Shown piece after piece: positions 37,119-48,404 of a DNA stretch of 64,000 nucleotides. Position 1 is the stretch's first letter, and each line of letters begins with the position of its first letter. The DNA comes from Prorocentrum cordatum (taxonomy: Eukaryota > Sar > Dinophyceae > Prorocentrales > Prorocentraceae). Both the position numbers and the translations under genes were made by a program. The notes below the pieces were generated by a model that did no database searches, had not been told where the DNA came from, and was given only the letters and a program-made list of their open reading frames with translations. The DNA lies in the NCBI GenBank assembly GCA_963575745.1, contig CAUYUJ010003036.1, positions 271,548-335,547 of the forward strand. Reading direction: 5' to 3'.

Positions 37119-38160
37119 CGGGGTACTCCAGCGGCGGTGGGGGCAGCGAGTGCTCCACGCAGGCGCCGGGCCGAGTGTTTCTCGTCATCTCGTCTCGTTC
37201 TCTGCACGCGGCTTGTCCACGGTGAGTGAAGGCGCCGAAGCCGTGCAGCCTTGACGGGCGGGCGGCGGCCGCAGGCGGTTCTGGGGCTTGTAAGCCTGTG
37301 TGGGTTCTCGGGGTGGTTGCCCGTGCAGGTGTCCGATCTCGGGTCTCGTGCCCAGCAAGATGGCGGGTCGAGGCCCGCGCGTGCCCGACCCGCAGCATCT
37401 CCCGCTGGGCGGCCGCATCTTTGATGTCGTGGGCGTGTCGACTTCTGCCAGTAACTACTCGCTGGCCTCAGTTTCGGTAATCCAGAGCTCGCTTGTTCCT
37501 TGTCCAGACCTCCAACGGGGCTCAATGTGCGGGGCTCTGGAATCCCAGCTTTTTTCGTATGGATTTCGAGCCGTCCTTAGCACGGGCCCGTCCGCCCAAA
37601 GCAGGACCAGATGCCCAAAGTCAACAGCTGCGGTCCTGATTGGTTCAGGACGCATGAAATCCACGTCTTTGTTTCGCTACGTACCTGGCTAAGGAGAAAC
37701 CTTCGGGACGATCCTGGTGTCGCCAAATTGCTATCGGCGAGACAAGGTTGCCGGAAAAGGCTTTTGGGAGAAAAGGTCAGCAGCAATATCCGAGAGCCTT
37801 GCCCCCTTGCGCCACCTGCTCCGCGCAGGCAACCCAGCGCACCCTCTCGGGCCACTCCAGCGGCGCCCTCTCGTCGGACGGGTCCGAGAGGTACTCGGGC
37901 GCCCTGGCCACCAGGCTCGGTGAAGTCCGAATCACGGGGATGGTGAGAGTCGACCTCTTCTCCTCCTCGGCCTGCTCCTCCTCCTCCTCCTTGTCCTCTT
38001 CGTTCTCCTGTATCTTTCCTTCCCTATAAATAACTCCTCCCTGCCGCAGCCCGGGGCCAGTCGGAAGGACGAGCCGGGCATTTCGCCGGAGACTTCTTTT
38101 CTCCAAATAGGCTTGCCTATAGGAGTCCTAGCTCATCATAAGTAATTGGTCTTTAGCACC
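37119..38160. other. No clear gene; one possible minus-strand exon at 37790-37935
   Basis: On the minus strand the frame 37777-38106 includes SLVARAPEYLSDPSDERAPL, then EWPERVRWVACAEQVAQGGK, which reads like ordinary protein rather than composition-driven sequence. Nothing around it extends the signal and no domain is recognised. It could be an exon of a host gene or another retroelement scrap. The rest of the stretch is unassigned. Confidence 0.3.
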
Positions 38161-38440
38161 CCACCCCGTTTTCCAATGACCACCCCGTCTTTTTCCAATG
38201 GCACCCTCTTTTTTCCAATGGCACTTGCTTGCTTGATCTTGCGTCCTTGCTCTCGCTTGCTTGCTCTTGCTTGCACTTGGTCGCTGGCTATTGCTTGCTT
38301 GTGTTTGCTCGCTTGTGCTTGCTTGCTTCCGCTTGCTTGTTTGCGCTTGGTTGTTTTTGTTCCTCCCGTTCTCCTCCTGTCCTGCTCCCGTCCTCTGTTC
38401 GTCCCCCTCCCATCCTCCTCTCGTCCTCCTCCTGTCCTCC
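38160..38440. repeat. Degenerate short repeats (TTTTCCAATGGCAC, then GCTT-rich)
   Basis: TTTCCAATG occurs three times between 38170 and 38220. A degenerate tetranucleotide GCTT/CTTG tract then runs from about 38222 to 38350, followed by TCCTCCCGTCC-like repeats. Confidence 0.75.
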
Positions 38441-38647
38441 TATCTATTGGGAGTCAACAGTGGCAGATATATCAATGATAACCTGAGAGCCTAGAAGTTG
38501 GCAGACGTTTCACAGATGGACGGCGGGCCGCTTCCAAGACGTGGCTCTCGCCTCGCCACAACCATGGCGTCCGACGTCTTCCCCTGCCTGCCCCCACTAC
38601 CTGAGCCTCGACATCCACGGGCTTGCTGCCATCGCCGCGGGCGTGAT

Positions 38648-38708
38648 CGTGCACCGCGTGATGAGGACGAGGACGAGGACGAGGAGGAGGAGGGAGGAGG
38701 AGGAGGAG

Positions 38709-38739
<31 letters not shown>

Positions 38740-38755
38740 GGGGGGGCAGGAGGGA
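38648..38755. repeat. (GAG)n / (GAC)n microsatellite
   Basis: GGACGA repeat passing into GGAGGA repeat. Confidence 0.93.
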
Positions 38756-39660
38756 GACCAGACCAGAGGTCCCTCGTGGGACCCGGCTGGGTACGCACCG
38801 CACCGCGCATGGATCCGCGAGGTACACGCATGGCCCAACGTCCACTCAGGACGCGCGACGCCACCCTAGCAGGCGGCGGCTCTCCAGCAAGGCCTCCAGG
38901 GTGCAGCGCGCACCATCCCCATGCGTATACCACCCGTGGTCACCAATTCTGGAGCGGAAGCAAAAAGTGTTCGAAGCGACCCAGTAACGCATTGCACTAT
39001 TTGTCACCAGATTGGAGAGCTCAGATGACGAACGCCAGGTACAACATGGATTGGAGCTCATGGACTTCCGCGCCCACCACACTGAGAGGATCGACTGTGT
39101 ACTTGCTAGGTGGGAAATTGCACGGGTGGATGCCGACGCGGCTGGAATTGGGAACGGCAGCTTTCTTTTATTGTTTTCAAGTTCACAACGCTGGTTCGGG
39201 CCCTCTGTGTCCCACTGCACGAAGTGTCTTCACTTCTCCAGCCGTTCCACGGCATGTTGCCCAGTGCCCAGCAGGAGCACGATGGACCGCCGCCGGCCAT
39301 GACGCCGACGCACACCGTCGAGCGCATGACAGGCAACAGCGCGCAATAGTGGGCGGCAGCGGCAGAAGCGATACCCACATGGTGGACGCATTCCTGTTGG
39401 GCGGGGATGGACAACAACAAGATACCCTGGCAGGAGCACCTGCCGCTGGATCCTGGTCAGCAGTTGCCCCCAGGCCCCGAGACGCTCCTGGAAATTTGGC
39501 CGCCCGGGCGCCCCCAGCAGCTGCGACGATGCGATCAGCTGCGCCAGCTGCGCCCACATGGGGGAACGCCACAGAGCAGGACGACCGCGGCGCGGACGCG
39601 CGCGCCATCTCGTCAGCATATGCGACCGAGTACACCTGGGACGACATGGCGGACCTTCCC
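38756..39660 (+). other. Uncertain coding remnants
   Basis: The plus frame 38776-39669 ends in SSAYATEYTWDDMADLPEY, an acidic aromatic peptide of a type seen before basic segments in some retroelement Gag proteins. Upstream peptide in this frame is Ala/Arg-rich and not convincing. Listed because it directly precedes the better supported basic segment. Confidence 0.25.
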
Positions 39661-40060
39661 GAGTACTAACATGCCCGGACATTCATCCAGTCAAACGACA
39701 GATGGGCAAGCCAGGGCGCCAAGGCCGCCGATTCACCAAGTGGACTTGCAGGGGCAAGGGCAAAGGCGGCCCCGGGGGCCCCCTGCGTCTCACAGGTAAC
39801 GGTAATCATCCAAACGCTTGGAACTATGATGCCTACGGGGAGCTGTTCTTCGGCAGCCGCGGCAGAGGGCCTTGGGAAGGGGACCGTGAGCAGACAGCGC
39901 TCTTCTGGCAAAAGCAAAGGTCGACGACGAAATCCCGCCGGCAAGGACAGCCAGATCATGATACGCCATATTTGTGGCCTCAATACAGCACCAGTACGAG
40001 ACCGCCCACAACAATCATGACGAGGCAGTGATCCCACCTCAGACACACTGCTCACGGGCA
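39660..40060 (+). pseudogene. Gag-like basic segment with zinc-knuckle-like remnant (possibly Copia-type)
   Basis: Two plus frames carry credible pieces. The frame 39558-40031 reads QMGKPGRQGRRFTKWTCRGK, then NHPNAWNYDAYGELFFGSRG. The frame 39826-40020 reads SSGKSKGRRRNPAGKDSQIM followed by IRHICGLNT. The basic GRRRNPxGxDxQxM stretch leading to a Cys-poor knuckle resembles the nucleocapsid region I associate with dinoflagellate Copia-type Gag. The full C-x2-C-x4-H-x4-C knuckle is not intact. Frame changes show decay. No integrase or RT of that type is identifiable nearby, so the assignment is tentative. Confidence 0.35.
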
Positions 40061-42100
40061 CCGTGGGGTACTCAACCCTGCTGGAGTACAATCATCCAGA
40101 ACAGTTGTACTTAATGGGGGCCATTGAGCAGCGCCTTCGACCTGATACTATGCGACGTGATGGAGCGTTACGAGATAGACCAGAACTACCCCATCAACGT
40201 CTGGTTCGTGGGAACACGACCCGGAACACATTCATCAGGACAGGATGAAGGACCTATTGCCTCGCCCTGCGGTATACTGAAAACAGGAGGTACGCACGGC
40301 ATGCACTACAGGGTCGATGACGACAGCGGCATGCCAGGCCCAAACGCTTCGTCATCAACACTACTCATATTTGGGCCAGCTCAACCTCTTGACCCAAGTG
40401 CACCACCGTGTGCAGATGAGCCTGAGGTGCTGCATCTACGCCCCCTGGGTACCCAGCTACCAGCACAACACTTATGGGACACAATGCTTGAAGGCTAATT
40501 CATGCCGCATATGACCAACAGTATTGGGCACAACTGGGCGTTGACGCAAAAGAACACCCAGCATGCGGCTCTTGGATGTGGCAGAGCCGCGCCATGACAG
40601 ATGCCATACGCACCTACGCTCTGGCAAAGAGGAAACTCGAAGTCTTGAGGAAAGATATCTGCGCACCCAGCACTTTAGATTCCTTCAGTACGATCGTGGA
40701 TCTGCCCAGTCGGTACACCGATGGTGGTAGCGATGACGTCGCGGCCAGAAATACATCGGACCTCGCAGCGCCCGGCTCCCGATTCGGCCCCCACGATGAC
40801 CGCGATGCGGAATTCGTCGAGTTGGCACGCGACGCACCAGACAGTGACGCGGACATTGCCAACCATGGTGCACGGACCCTTGGCTTCGCAGGTGGCCCCA
40901 GATCCGCGCGGGGCGACGACCGCCTCGAGGACCCACTGGAGGTGTCAGTACTGTTGGCTTTGGTCACGATCAATGCTGGAAACTTGAGTCCAGTTTCAAT
41001 GCATTCATGGATCGACGCGCAGTGCGATTCGGACTCCTGAAATAGTACCCCAATCGGAGCCTTATCGGCCACTGCCGCGAGGCCCTGACCTAGGCCCGGC
41101 TCTGGCAACTGACACGTTCTACGGCGAGGCGGCTTTCAGGGCATTCATCGACTGCTATCTAGCACCAGAAGAGCACTTGCCTATCCCCGATCCATCTGCC
41201 AACGAGAAAAAGATCAGGCGGGAATGTCCTGGCTGGGCATGCCTAACACGCCGCATCTACGTAGACGACGTCCTGCCTAGCTGCCCATTCTGCCAATCTC
41301 CGTATCAGCGTCTTCTCAACATTCCATCCAGGTGTCGAAATTTCGGCGCGTCTTTCCCCAGATTCTATATGAACGACTCATGTCAGGAGGGAACCTTGCA
41401 CCTGATTGATGACGAGGAGGAGACGCCCCAGCCCCCGCGTCGAGGCAGAGGAGCACCGAGACCTGTGCGACCGCCAGGACATGGTGGCCAGCGTAGAGAC
41501 GGTCGAGCCCGACGTTGACATTCCACGCGGGGAGAAAAAGTTGAGGCCGCCCGAGATATACGCTGAGACGAAGCACGAGAACAGTTCTCCTGTCAGACAT
41601 GTCGCGGACATCCAGGGATTATCATTGCGGGGGCGCGGTCGCGAACTACGACGCGCCGGACAGACGTGCGCCGATCGATAAACTCTTCGGGCGGCCGCTT
41701 CGCAGCGAAGAAGGGGCAGCAGGCCACGCCCACCACGCTCATCATCACCACGGCGGCATCCACTACCTCCGCCTGCGCCCGCGATGCACGATCAAGGCGC
41801 GAGCCCAGCTGCGAGCCGCGCCACCGCGCCAGTAGGCTTCAGGAGACTGACCTCACAGAAAGGTTCAGACGCTGGCCACTCAGTAGAATCGCGGGAACGC
41901 GGCCGACCTGGACAACCTGGAGCGCCGAGGTTGGCGCTCCTCACAGGTTCCGGCGCGTGCCGAACAACAGCAGCTCCTGTTGGAAGATCCAAGTAGACGG
42001 AGCCAAGGAGACCAAAAGAGGTAGCCTTGTCACTTCATCACCGCCCCCAAGATCCCCACCAAGGTCTCGCGAGACGGTCGGAGAGATCATCTTCAACATC
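40061..42100 (+). other. Decayed coding-like sequence, function not recognised
   Basis: Less GC-skewed than the flanks, with protein-like pieces in shifting plus frames: AFDLILCDVMERYEIDQNYP (40139-40200), EHLPIPDPSANEKKIRRECP then GWACLTRR and YVDDVLPSCPFCQ (41174-41300; paired CxxC), and FYMNDSCQEGTLHLIDDEEE (41366-41420). Stops fall every 100-400 bases. It looks like one decayed polyprotein downstream of the Gag-like segment, but no catalytic domain can be named. Confidence 0.35.
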
Positions 42101-43080
42101 TAGACTTCAGCGACATCTAGGAGGCGACCGAGCGCCATGGGACATGTCGCGGCGACGCCACTGGGACATCGGGATCGGCCTCTGGCAATACATGTACTTT
42201 TCGAGCCGACAGCGGCGACGCGTTCAGCTCGCGCGAGGAGCTGGTCAAAGCGGGATATGGGATGCGACGCGAGAACGCCCCAGGACAACGCGCTCAGGAA
42301 AACGACATGGCCAAGGGCAAGAAGAAGCTGAAGCCAATGCCGCACAGTAACACCGGCTCCACGGCGGAAAGGACACCCGGCAACGGCAAAGTACGTTCGC
42401 ATCGCGGAGTTGAAAGAGAAATTCGAGCCTTGAGGACATGCGCAGACAATCCCCGTAATCACCAGGCACGCCAACCTTCTGGTAAAAAGCCGACTGGAGA
42501 GAAGCCTTGCCGCCCATTTGCACATGCCAGATGAACCGCTGGCACCCTGCTAGCACCCCACCTTGCCTCTCGATCCGCACATGGTTCTGTAGGCGAAGAA
42601 GAAGATGGCCAGCTACGACAGGCTATGCGAATATCTCGAGAACCTGAACGCCAGGGCCAGGGAGGTGCTCGGGGGCGCCCGACCGCCTCTGGATCTGGCC
42701 TAGGACCCAGGGGTGAACCAAATCCGCAGTGACTTCGTCGGTTCCTTCACAGGAAACAAGGCGCCCGCGCTCGCGCGCACTGGCGACAGCACTTGCGACC
42801 TTGGCGCCGACGACAGTCACATGGACGAGGCCATCCATGAGATTGGTTTGGGAACGGGTTTCTCTGGCGAAAGGTTGTCAGAGTTTCTTCCCTGGCTACT
42901 TCGGCGCGGCAACGTCAATAGTCATGGTGGGCGAGAGTGGCAGCTCAAACCCTGGAGCCATATTGAGAACTGGCTAAATGTGCATGGTGTGGCATGGAAT
43001 TCGCTGCGAGGGAAGCGCCACTTCCCCCGCGTTATCACGCGCCTCGGAAGACGCTTGCTTTTTTTGAACGCGTGACCAGG
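42101..43080 (+). other. Decayed coding-like sequence continued
   Basis: Pieces include SREELVKAGYGMRRENAPGQ with Lys-rich AKGKKKLKPMP (about 42232-42340), and an uninterrupted frame 42713-43075 reading GLGTGFSGERLSEFLPWLLR and WSHIENWLNVHGVAWNSLRG. Upstream of the latter, MASYDRLCEYLENLNARARE runs in frame to a TAG at 42701. No family is recognised. Confidence 0.3.
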
Positions 43081-44325
43081 GGCCTCACCAAGGACCGCAT
43101 TGAGTACCTGACCAAGCGGGACCCCGAGGAGTGTAGCGGTTGGGGCGACAAATGCCAGATCAGGACTGCGCCAGGCCTCGGGGAGAGTTCGCCCAGTGGT
43201 CCGGGAAAGGTTTGCGAGCATATCAGAATCGAGAGCACGGAGGGCGACGCCCTTCCCAGGTCATTGCGCACGGGGCCCCCGAGCGATTTTCGCGGAGAAT
43301 TTTCCACGGCTTCGCAGGGGTATCTCGTGCAGCACCCGCGACGACGACCGCGGCTCAGGTGTTCGCCAGATGGCCCGAGAACTTCAAGGGTGGATCCAGA
43401 GCATCATCCGGCAATGCGATTCCCATCGGCCTCGAAGAGATGCTCAAGATCGCCGTCCGAGTAAGTCACGCGATAGCGGAGTTACATATGTTGTCATCTG
43501 GTAAAGGTAGAATGATAGCAATTAGATTGTTATGCAAAGTGGTGGACCTGAGACAGCGGATGGCGCGGTTCAACCTAGTGCGCCAGCGCGCGTCTGGCCA
43601 ACAGGCCCCTGGAGTGTGGACGGCAATTTCAGGAACGGAAGTGATTTCAACATATTTCATGCCACAGTGCGCCAGCGCACGTCTGGTCCACAGGCCGCTG
43701 GAGTGGAGGGTAATTGACAGGAGCTGAAGAGATTTGACGACTGAAGAAGCTTCCATCACCAACGCCCTCTCACAGAGCCTCCAGCACGACCTGCACGCGA
43801 TCCACTAGGAGCAGTACCACCACCAGGACAACCACCAACGGCACCAAAATGTCCACACCACCGCCATGACCTACGCCACGAAAAGAAAGCGGAACCCAAC
43901 GCAAAGCCGCGACGACAGCGCATGCACGTTCGCGATCGGCCCCCGTGAGCTCGCACCAACACCGCAGGAAGGACCGATCGCATAAAGTACCTGAACCAGA
44001 AGACCCTCCGACGCAGCGAGACTCATAGATCGCTGAGCACCCGAGCCCCCCAGGACGAGGTAATCCGATTCGACAGGCCTGGCTGGATAGGCTCGAGCAG
44101 GCACAACGACCACCAGAAGCACAAACCGCCGAACCTACGATCACACCTAGCATCAGCCGGCGACCGTCGCGCGCGCCCCCAGCTGCTACGATTCATGATA
44201 ACGTGGCCGAGCCGATGAACGTCGATTACGGCGCGAACGTCAATCCCGACATTGCGCGTCTGGGCGTAAACGCCGAAGACGTCAGAGACCGGTTCCGAAT
44301 CAGACGTCAAGCTGCCTCCTTCTTA
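43081..44325 (+). other. Mostly unassigned; acidic/helical peptide near the right end
   Basis: About 44075-44320 reads AWLDRLEQAQRPPEAQ and then NVAEPMNVDYGANVNPDIAR, with DRFRIRRQA, in a single frame that enters the TCC tract. Pro/Glu-rich linkers of this kind occur between integrase and RT of Copia polyproteins, which would fit the Gag-like segment upstream, but no RT follows. Confidence 0.25.
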
Positions 44326-44329
44326 TTAT

Positions 44330-44500
44330 CATCGTCGTTCTCCCTCCTCCTGTTGTTGTTCATCCTCCTCGTCCTCTTCCTCCTCCTCCTCCTCTTCCTC
44401 CTCCTCCTTCCTCCTTATCCTTCCTCCTCCTCCTCCTCCTCCTCCTCCTCCTCCTCCTTGTCGGTCCCCTCCTCTTCCTCCCCCTCCTGTTGTTGTTGTT
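44330..44500. repeat. (TCC)n microsatellite
   Basis: TCC/CTC repeat ending in a short TGTTGTTGTTG run. Confidence 0.93.
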
Positions 44501-45257
44501 GAACATTATTACTTCTAAAGAATAATTATTGTTGGGGCCCCTGGTGCGCGACCCCCCCGCCGCGCCTAGGCCGCAGCCTCATTTTCATCATTTTCGTGAG
44601 GAAGTCTCAGGCAAAACGGGTTGGTCCGGATCCGGTTGTGTTGTTACGATCGGTTTTCCCTTGCAAAAAATAAGCTAAAGTGGACATTTCTTGTTCTAAC
44701 ATAACCAAACTTCAAGAATCCCTTGCAAAAAATAAGGTAAAGTGGACATTCGCGCGCGCAAGACGAAATCCTTCCAAAACCTTAGTTTTCGTAGCGATTT
44801 TAACATAAAAACATCAAAAAACCAATGGTTTTTCAAAAAAAAATGTCAAAATTTCATCCCGCGCGCTCTTGCGGATTCGTAGGAAACCCAACACTTTTTA
44901 AACATTTCTGTCAAACGGGCTTTTGCGAGCAACTTTTTCGAACTTCTGCAACAACGGTTGCGCACCTGCCAGGGCCATCATCCCTGTCAAATAATACCAT
45001 GCGGGACACATTCGTTTTTTCTTCGCGCGCGCACGCCGTCGTCGTCGGCCGCGGGGCCCTGAATAGTAGCCACGGTCGTCCGCATGCCACGAAGTGAAGT
45101 GTCCGAACGTCATAGGGCGGGAAGCTGGGTGTGGGTGGTGGCGAAGAGTCGTTTGGAAATTTGGTAGAGCTTGAACCGGCCCCCCCACAAAGTGGGGGTA
45201 TTGCCCGCCTCCTATGAAAACCCTGGCACTGGTGAGAACGGTGTGTCCCCACGTGCT
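44501..45257. other. AT-richer non-coding stretch with a 31-bp direct repeat
   Basis: CCCTTGCAAAAAATAAG then TAAAGTGGACATT occurs at 44658-44688 and 44720-44750 with one difference. The base composition is visibly more AT-rich than the surroundings. No gene is supported. Confidence 0.6.
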
Positions 45258-45281
45258 AGTAATTGTTGTTGTTGTTGTTGT

Positions 45282-45319
<38 letters not shown>

Positions 45320-45450
45320 GTGTTGGTGGTGGTGGTGGTGGTGTTCGTCCTCCTCCTTCTCCTCGTCCTCCTCCTCCTCCTCATCCTCGTCTTGGTTGTC
45401 GTCCTCCTCTTCTCTCCTCTCTCCTCCTCTCTCCTCCTCTCTCCTCCTCC

Positions 45451-45483
<33 letters not shown>

Positions 45484-45690
45484 TCCTCCCCCCCTTTTTC
45501 CTCCTCCTCATCCTCCTCGTCCTCCTCCTCCTTCCTATGTTCCTCCTTGCTCATCCTCCTCTTCCTCCTCCTACTCCTCCTCCTCCGTCTCCTCCTCCTA
45601 CTTTTCCTTTTCCTCCTCCTCATCCTTTTCCTCCTCCTCCTCCTCGGTCTCCTCTGCATCCTCCCTCTCCGCCTCCTCCTCCTACTCCCC
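45258..45690. repeat. (TTG)n/(CTG)n then (TCC)n tract
   Basis: Short TTG/CTG/TGG runs to about 45345, followed by TCC repeat with CTCTCCTCCT blocks. Confidence 0.92.
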
Positions 45691-46344
45691 CGGTAGGCGT
45701 ATTCGCCGTCGGTCCTTTCATGCGGAGGAGTAAGGAGTATAAGCAGGAATATGTGTGTGGGCGTTCGGGGGGCGCGTGTCCATACGTATCCCTTGTGAAC
45801 GTTCGGAGAGCTCGTCTATATCATAGTGTATCGAGATGTTGTTGCAAGTTATTGTGCAACTCTTCTCTTCCACGCGCTTCCCGCGCATGTCAGGAAAGGT
45901 TTGAAGACACAAGTTCTTCGTTTGAAACATCTTCGTCAAATCGCCCGTGGAGGTCGTATCTGAAGACGTCGTATGTTAAACATAAGCGGCTCGCCCTCTA
46001 ATGGGGAAGTTGAAATCGCCGCTCTAATCTCCGGACCCTCAAGAATGGCCGTTTGGCCTGAGATATTCTCGGAAAATGGTATGCGACAAGAATTATTTTC
46101 AGTCATAAGTTCGGAGCGTTCTCGGATGACCTCCAAGACGGCCCGAGATGCGAACGTATTGTAAAACCCATGGGTGCTCAACACAGTCGGTCAAACATCA
46201 GCGTTTCGCTTGAGACATCCCCCTAGAAATGCCTTCGGACGGGTCCTCGAAACCATCATATCATAATGGACATGCCGATGCAGGTTTGGGAATGTAGGGT
46301 TTGGCTTCGAAAAGATGGAAGTAGCTATTGTGGTTTCAACGCTC

Positions 46345-46810
46345 TGGGGCTTCGCCTGAACTCGCGCGGGTAGTATACTTCACCGGGTATCTTTTGTGGA
46401 CGTTCGGGGTGAGCGCCACCATGCCCGAACTTGCGCGGGTAGTGAGCTCCAGCTGGTATTTCTTGTGGACGTTCGGATTGAGCGCCACGTCTGAACTCGA
46501 ACTGGTATTGAACTCCATGTGGTACCTTCTTGGACGTTCGGGGTGAGCGCCACGTCTGAACTCGCGCGGGTAGTGAATTCCACTTGGTACCTTTTGTGGA
46601 CGTTCGGGGTGAGCGCCACGCCCGAACTTGCGCGGGTAGTGAGCTCCATCTGGTATGTTTTGTGGACGTTCGGGGTGAGCGACACGTCTGAACTTACACG
46701 GGTAGTGAACTCCATATGGTACCGTTTGTGGACGTTCAGGGTGAGCGCCACGTCTGAATTTGCGCGGGTAGTGATCTCCGCTTGGTACCCCTTGCGGACG
46801 TTCGGGAAGA
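46345..46810. repeat. 66-bp tandem repeat, seven to eight copies
   Basis: CGGGTAGTGA starts units at 46567, 46633, 46699 and 46765, exactly 66 bp apart; less regular units extend to the left. Each contains TGGACGTTCGGGGTGAGCGC. Because 66 is a multiple of three, open frames run along it on both strands (plus LWTFGVSATPELARVV; minus ERPQKVPSGIHYPREFRRGA). Lack of any flanking domain argues for a minisatellite, not a gene. Confidence 0.85.
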
Positions 46811-47280
46811 ACGTTTACGCGATATGTGGCCTTAATGTTGGTGCACGTTCTTGCCATGCCAAGCGCTTCGATGTCACGCGCTTCCCGCGCATGCCAAGAA
46901 ATATTTGAAAAACGAGCGCTTCGCCTGAGACATTCTCGCCAAATCGCGAAGTTTGGGATCGTATCTTACGGCGCCGTATGCTAGGCATGGGCGTTGCGCC
47001 CGTGACATCCTCGGAACATGGGGATGTTGGAATCGTTGCTCTAGTCCGCGGACCTCCAAAAATAGCCGTTTCGCTTGAGACAGCTTCGAACAATGGAATG
47101 CGGCAAGAGATCGTTTAAGGCACCTTTTCGGGGCGCTCTTGGATGACCTCCAAGGTGGCCCAAGAAGCGAGATGATTGCAACACCATGTGTTGTCAACAC
47201 GTGTGTTAATACGTATGCATTTCGCTCGAGACATACCCAACACACATGCACTCGAACGGGCCCTCGAAACTACCTGGTCT

Positions 47281-47490
47281 CCTACTCCTCTTCCTCCCCC
47301 TCCTCCTCCTCCTCCTCCTCCTCCTTCTCCTTCTCCTTCCCCCCTCCTCCTGTTCTTCCTCATCCTCGTCCTGCTCCTCCTCCTCCTCCTCATCGTCCTC
47401 CTCCTCCTCCTTCTCCTCCTCCTCCTCCCCTTCTTCCTCCTCCTGTTTCTCCTCTTCCTCCTCCCCCTCCCCCTACCCTCATCACCCTCC

Positions 47491-47557
<67 letters not shown>

Positions 47558-47590
47558 CCTCCTCCTCCTCTTCTTCCTCCTACTCCCCAT
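47281..47590. repeat. (TCC)n with an embedded (CTG)n run
   Basis: TCC repeat interrupted at about 47490-47554 by an almost perfect CTG run of about 21 units. Confidence 0.93.
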
Positions 47591-47919
47591 CCTCCCCTGA
47601 TCGTCGGCTTCGCCGTTGTCCTCTTGCGGAGGAGTGAGGAAGATTAGCAGGAATATGTTTGTGAACGTTCGGGGGGGCGCGTGTTCGCACGTATGCCGTG
47701 TGTGCTTTCGGAGAGCTCGCATATCTTACAGTTGCTCGCGATGATGCTGCGTTTCTTGCGCAACTCTTTCCTTTCACGCGCTTCCCGTTCATGACAGGAT
47801 ATGTGTTTGAAAAATGGCAGTTTCGCTTGAGACATCCTCATAACATCGGCCCCGGGGGGGGGCTCCGAATCGACGTCGTCTTGGAATCGCTCCCGAAGGG
47901 CGTTCGAACTGCCCAATGG

Positions 47920-48300
47920 TCCAAAAGACGCCCAGGAGGGCCCCAAGAGCGCACCAAGAGGCCCCAAGAGACCCTCAAGAGCGCTCCAGGAGGCACGCAG
48001 GCAGCTCAGGAGACCCCAAGACGGCCCAAGACGGGCCAAGATTGCCCCAAGAGATTCCCAAGAGCGCCCCAGGAGGCCCCCAGACTGCCCAAGAAAGCCC
48101 CAAGACGGCCCCAGATGGTGCCGGGACGGCCCAAGAAAGCTCCCAAAGAACCCCACGACGCGCCCAGACAGCCTAAGAAGACCCCAGAAGCCCACAAGAG
48201 GACCCAAGAGGCCCACAAGAAGCCCCCAACAGGCCCCAAGACAACTCCGCGCGGCGCCAGGAGCCCCCAGGGTAGCCCGATAGGGTCACCAGAACCCTCT
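47920..48300. repeat. CCAAGA/GGCCC-rich degenerate repeat
   Basis: Units of about 13-16 bases built on CCCAAGAGGGCC or CCAAGACGGCCC. The same family appears in reverse orientation at 48615-48820 and 51530-51770 (GGGGCCTCTTGGGG) and in the 370-bp array at 55.5-56.9 kb. Pro/Arg/Lys-rich open frames across it are compositional. Confidence 0.7.
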
Positions 48301-48340
48301 CCTGATTCAACGTCCTTCTCCAATTGCCTCTTACTGTCCT

Positions 48341-48342
<2 letters not shown>

Positions 48343-48403
<61 letters not shown>
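48343..48403. repeat. (GTC)n microsatellite
   Basis: About twenty near-perfect GTC units. Confidence 0.95.

Positions 48404-48404
<1 letters not shown>

Larger units (their letters stand above)
45715..47845. repeat. Three-copy repeat family around TCC tracts
   Basis: A 180-bp block after the TCC tract (GAGGAGTAAGGAGTATAAGC ... GCAGGAATATGTGTG ... CACGCGCTTCCCGCGCATG, 45727-45900) recurs at 47629-47805. A second block (CGCTTGAGACAT-like core, CGTATCTTACGGCGCCGTATG, GGATGACCTCCAAGG) is present at 45900-46165 and 46905-47165, about 1 kb apart. The short core TTTCGCTTGAGACA also occurs near 46203, 47063 and 47823. Copies are clearly related but diverged. No protein-coding role is evident. Confidence 0.75.

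Noticed and set aside
38498-38987. Plus-strand ORFs around the GAG tract
   Set aside because: Mostly repeat-encoded Glu/Arg; flanking peptide is short and unsupported.
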